DNA of 64,000 nucleotides from Gordonia namibiensis NBRC 108229 (lineage in GTDB: Bacteria; Actinomycetota; Actinomycetes; Mycobacteriales; Mycobacteriaceae), in assembly GCF_000298235.1 (NCBI RefSeq), contig NZ_BAHE01000002.1, forward strand, positions 62,001 through 126,000. The letters run 5' to 3'. The notes beneath the pieces are model-generated. The model did not search any database. It was not told the DNA's origin and saw only the letters and a program-made list of their open reading frames with translations. Position numbers and translations under genes: made by a program. Shown piece after piece: positions 62,075 to 64,000 of the stretch; position 1 is the stretch's first letter, and each line of letters opens with the position of its first letter.

Positions 62075-62911
62075 ATGGCCACCGACTCACCTCATCCCAC
62101 CCGAAAAGCTCTGCGCCGGAACGTATTGGCGTTGCTCGCGGTTCTCGCTGCCCTCCTCGCGACGCTGGTGTCCGTTTCGTCCGCCTCCGCAGCGCCGACC
62201 CCGACGATCGTGCTGGTACACGGAGCCTTCGCGGACTCGACCGGCTGGGACGGCGTCGCGACGCGGCTCTCCTCGAAGGGTTATCCGGTCCAGCGCTTCG
62301 ACAATCCTCTCCGCGGGCCTGCTCACGACTCCGCGCTCCTGGAGAAGAAACTGGCCGCCATCGACGGACCCATCGTGCTCGTCGGGCATTCGTACGGAGG
62401 CATGGTCATCACGAATGTCGACGACCCGGATGTCGTCGCCAACGTGTACATCGCTGCGTTCGCCCCGGCGCAGGGCGAGTTCGTCCAAGGGTTGCTGAAT
62501 CCCATCGTCTATCCCGGCAGTCGACTTCTTCCGCCGGCGCTGCAGGTCAAGGTGGTCGACGATCCCACAGGCGTGGCGGGACGCAACCTCGACGGTTACA
62601 TTGCGCGGCCGTACTTCCGGGAGGTCTTCGCACAGGACGTGAGTGTGGCGACCGCGGCCGACATGTTCGCGCATCAGAAGTCCGCGGCGCTCGTCGCCAA
62701 TCTCGAACCCTCAGGTCCGGCGTCGTGGACGCGGGTGCCGAGCTGGTACCTGGTGTCGGGACAGGACCGGGTGATTCCGCCTGCACTCCAGCGCTTCATG
62801 GCGTCACGCGTCGCGCCAGGACACACTTCGGAGGTCGGCGCTTCACACGTGTCCATGGTCTCCCACCCGGCCGCGGTGACCGCCGTGATCGAGAAGGCCG
62901 CCACCGCTTAG
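62075..62911 (+). CDS. Exported alpha/beta hydrolase
   Basis: A 278-residue alpha/beta hydrolase with an N-terminal signal peptide (hydrophobic about 16-35, SASAAP cleavage region). The oxyanion segment is VLVHGAFADSTGW. The nucleophile is Ser106 in GHSYGG, the acid probably Asp in SGQDRVIPP and the base His in GASHVSMVSHP. It belongs to the salicylate-esterase/lyase-like subgroup often annotated only as alpha/beta fold hydrolase. An ester substrate is likely. It stands alone between the DUF2945 gene and the ABC exporter. Confidence 0.88.
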   Translation: MATDSPHPTRKALRRNVLALLAVLAALLATLVSVSSASAAPTPTIVLVHGAFADSTGWDGVATRLSSKGYPVQRFDNPLRGPAHDSALLEKKLAAIDGPIVLVGHSYGGMVITNVDDPDVVANVYIAAFAPAQGEFVQGLLNPIVYPGSRLLPPALQVKVVDDPTGVAGRNLDGYIARPYFREVFAQDVSVATAADMFAHQKSAALVANLEPSGPASWTRVPSWYLVSGQDRVIPPALQRFMASRVAPGHTSEVGASHVSMVSHPAAVTAVIEKAATA

Positions 62912-62991
62912 CGGCAACTCGGTCTCTTTTGGGGCTTCCTCATCGGCTGCCGTGCAACGATCGTGGCGATCGTCGATCCTGGAGGTTCGCC

Positions 62992-63933
62992 ATGTCCACC
63001 GGAGTATCCGACGTCACTGGGCGACCACCTGCCGATCTCGCCGTCGACGTCCACGGTCTGCACAAGTCCTTCGGCAGATTCGATGCACTGCGAGGACTCG
63101 ACCTGACTGTTCGACGCGGCGAGGTCCACGGCTTCCTCGGCCCCAACGGAGCCGGCAAGTCGACGACGATCCGGGTGCTGCTCGGTCTGTTGCGCGCCGA
63201 CGCGGGCGAGGTCCGCCTGCTGGGTGGCGATCCGTGGCGCGACGTCGTCGAGCTTCATCGCCGGCTCGCCTACGTCCCCGGCGACGTCTCCCTGTGGCCG
63301 TCGATGACCGGCGGCGAGATGATCGATCTCCTCGGCGCGATGCGCGGCGGACTCGACGAAGAGCGTCGTGCCGACCTCGTCCGACGTTTCGAACTCGACA
63401 CCACCAAGCGGGGACGCCAGTATTCGAAGGGCAACCGCCAGAAGGTGGCGATCGTCGCCGCCCTGGCCTCCGACGTCGAGCTGCTGATCCTCGACGAGCC
63501 GACCTCGGGCCTGGATCCGTTGATGGAAAGCGTCTTCCAGGACGTGGTCGGCAAGGCGAAATCCCGTGGTACGACGGTCCTGCTGTCGAGCCACATCCTC
63601 GCTGAGGCCGAGACCCTCGCCGATCGACTCAGCATCATCCGCGACGGCGCGATCGTCGCCACGGGCACCCTAGCCGACCTTCGCGGCCACACCCGTACTT
63701 CGGTCCGTGCCGACCTCGACACCATCCCCTCCGATGAACAGCTCGCCGAACTTCACGATGTCGCCGTGGACGGTCACCGTCTCGGTGCCACAGTCGATTC
63801 GGACCGGATCGGCGACGCGATGACGATGCTGACGTCGTGCGGCCTACGGTCGCTGACCGTCGAGCCGCCGTCGCTGGAGAGCCTGTTCCTCCGGCTCTAT
63901 GAAGCCGAAGGTGCGATGCCGGGGGAGCGGTGA
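62992..63933 (+). CDS. ABC-2 type exporter ATPase with a non-canonical signature
   Basis: A 313-residue ABC ATPase. Walker A is GPNGAGKST (50-58), Walker B LLILDEPTSGLDP and the switch His is in LLSSHILAEAE. The signature is YSKGNRQK instead of LSGGQ, a form I recall from actinobacterial antibiotic-export ATPases. The C-terminal ~90 residues are the extra domain usual for this exporter class. GGAGG is 7 bases before the ATG. A permease gene begins one base after the stop, so it is the first of at least two genes. Confidence 0.9.
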   Translation: MSTGVSDVTGRPPADLAVDVHGLHKSFGRFDALRGLDLTVRRGEVHGFLGPNGAGKSTTIRVLLGLLRADAGEVRLLGGDPWRDVVELHRRLAYVPGDVSLWPSMTGGEMIDLLGAMRGGLDEERRADLVRRFELDTTKRGRQYSKGNRQKVAIVAALASDVELLILDEPTSGLDPLMESVFQDVVGKAKSRGTTVLLSSHILAEAETLADRLSIIRDGAIVATGTLADLRGHTRTSVRADLDTIPSDEQLAELHDVAVDGHRLGATVDSDRIGDAMTMLTSCGLRSLTVEPPSLESLFLRLYEAEGAMPGER

Positions 63934-63934
63934 G

Positions 63935-64000
63935 ATGACCGTCGCCTCGATCGCCGGTACACGACCACTGTTGAAGGCGTCGCTGCACCACGAGGGAAGA
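63935..64000 (+). CDS. Start of the ABC-2 permease gene, cut by the window end
   Basis: Only 22 codons are visible (MTVASIAGTRPLLKASLHHE). The ATG lies one base after the ATPase stop and GGGGGAGCGG provides a ribosome site. A permease is expected from context; the membrane part lies beyond the window. Confidence 0.6.
   Translation, partial: MTVASIAGTRPLLKASLHHEGR

Overview
The window is high-G+C DNA with actinobacterial hallmarks: a complete yrbE/mce operon, an F420-dependent (LLM) oxidoreductase, a mycofactocin-coupled type SDR, many FadD/FadE-like enzymes, frequent GTG/TTG starts and 4-nt ATGA/GTGA gene overlaps. A member of the Mycobacteriales, most like Gordonia or Rhodococcus, fits best. 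This is judged from gene content by eye, not from a database search. No rRNA, tRNA, CRISPR array, transposase or phage gene was seen.

Bases 1-6557 hold the 3' part of a very large RHS/YD-repeat polymorphic toxin and a low-G+C putative immunity gene. Bases 6713-16385 hold an SDR, an NTF2-like protein, TetR regulators, a branched-chain-amino-acid-type ABC importer (lipoprotein, LivH-LivM-LivG fused in one chain, LivF) and a carotenoid-cleavage-type oxygenase with its own TetR gene. Bases 16721-30956 are a catabolic region. It has a minus-strand five-gene operon (truncated PPDK-like phosphotransferase, acyl-CoA synthetase, winged-helix-like protein, amidohydrolase, small protein) and an aldehyde dehydrogenase gene interrupted by one amber codon. 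It also has a P450 divergent from a ferredoxin/two-domain acyl-CoA dehydrogenase pair, and an SDR/phosphohistidine-domain fusion followed by a HAD protein.

Bases 31185-48714 centre on the mce locus. A GntR/FadR regulator, an LLM oxidoreductase, an acyl-CoA synthetase, an SDR, a hot-dog dehydratase and a TetR regulator lead into yrbEA-yrbEB-mceA-F, one Mce-associated protein and an APH-like protein. The likely theme is uptake of a hydrophobic substrate (steroid, fatty or isoprenoid acid; substrate not determined), its CoA activation and its oxidation. Short AACTxxGT motifs recur upstream of several of these genes and may mark a shared regulon.

Bases 48969-64000 hold an MpaB-type oxygenase, an ArsR/VOC pair, a second VOC protein, a VanY-like peptidase, a DGPF protein with an ECF42-type sigma factor, tandem duplicated acyl-CoA synthetases and a membrane protein. 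These are followed by a GPx/DUF1295/flavoprotein operon, a molybdopterin oxidoreductase with a flavin reductase, a DUF2945 protein, an exported alpha/beta hydrolase and the start of an ABC-2 exporter. Repeat-rich intergenic elements sit at three convergent gene junctions (16386, 23579, 30957), and one of their motifs also occurs in frame inside the RHS gene.
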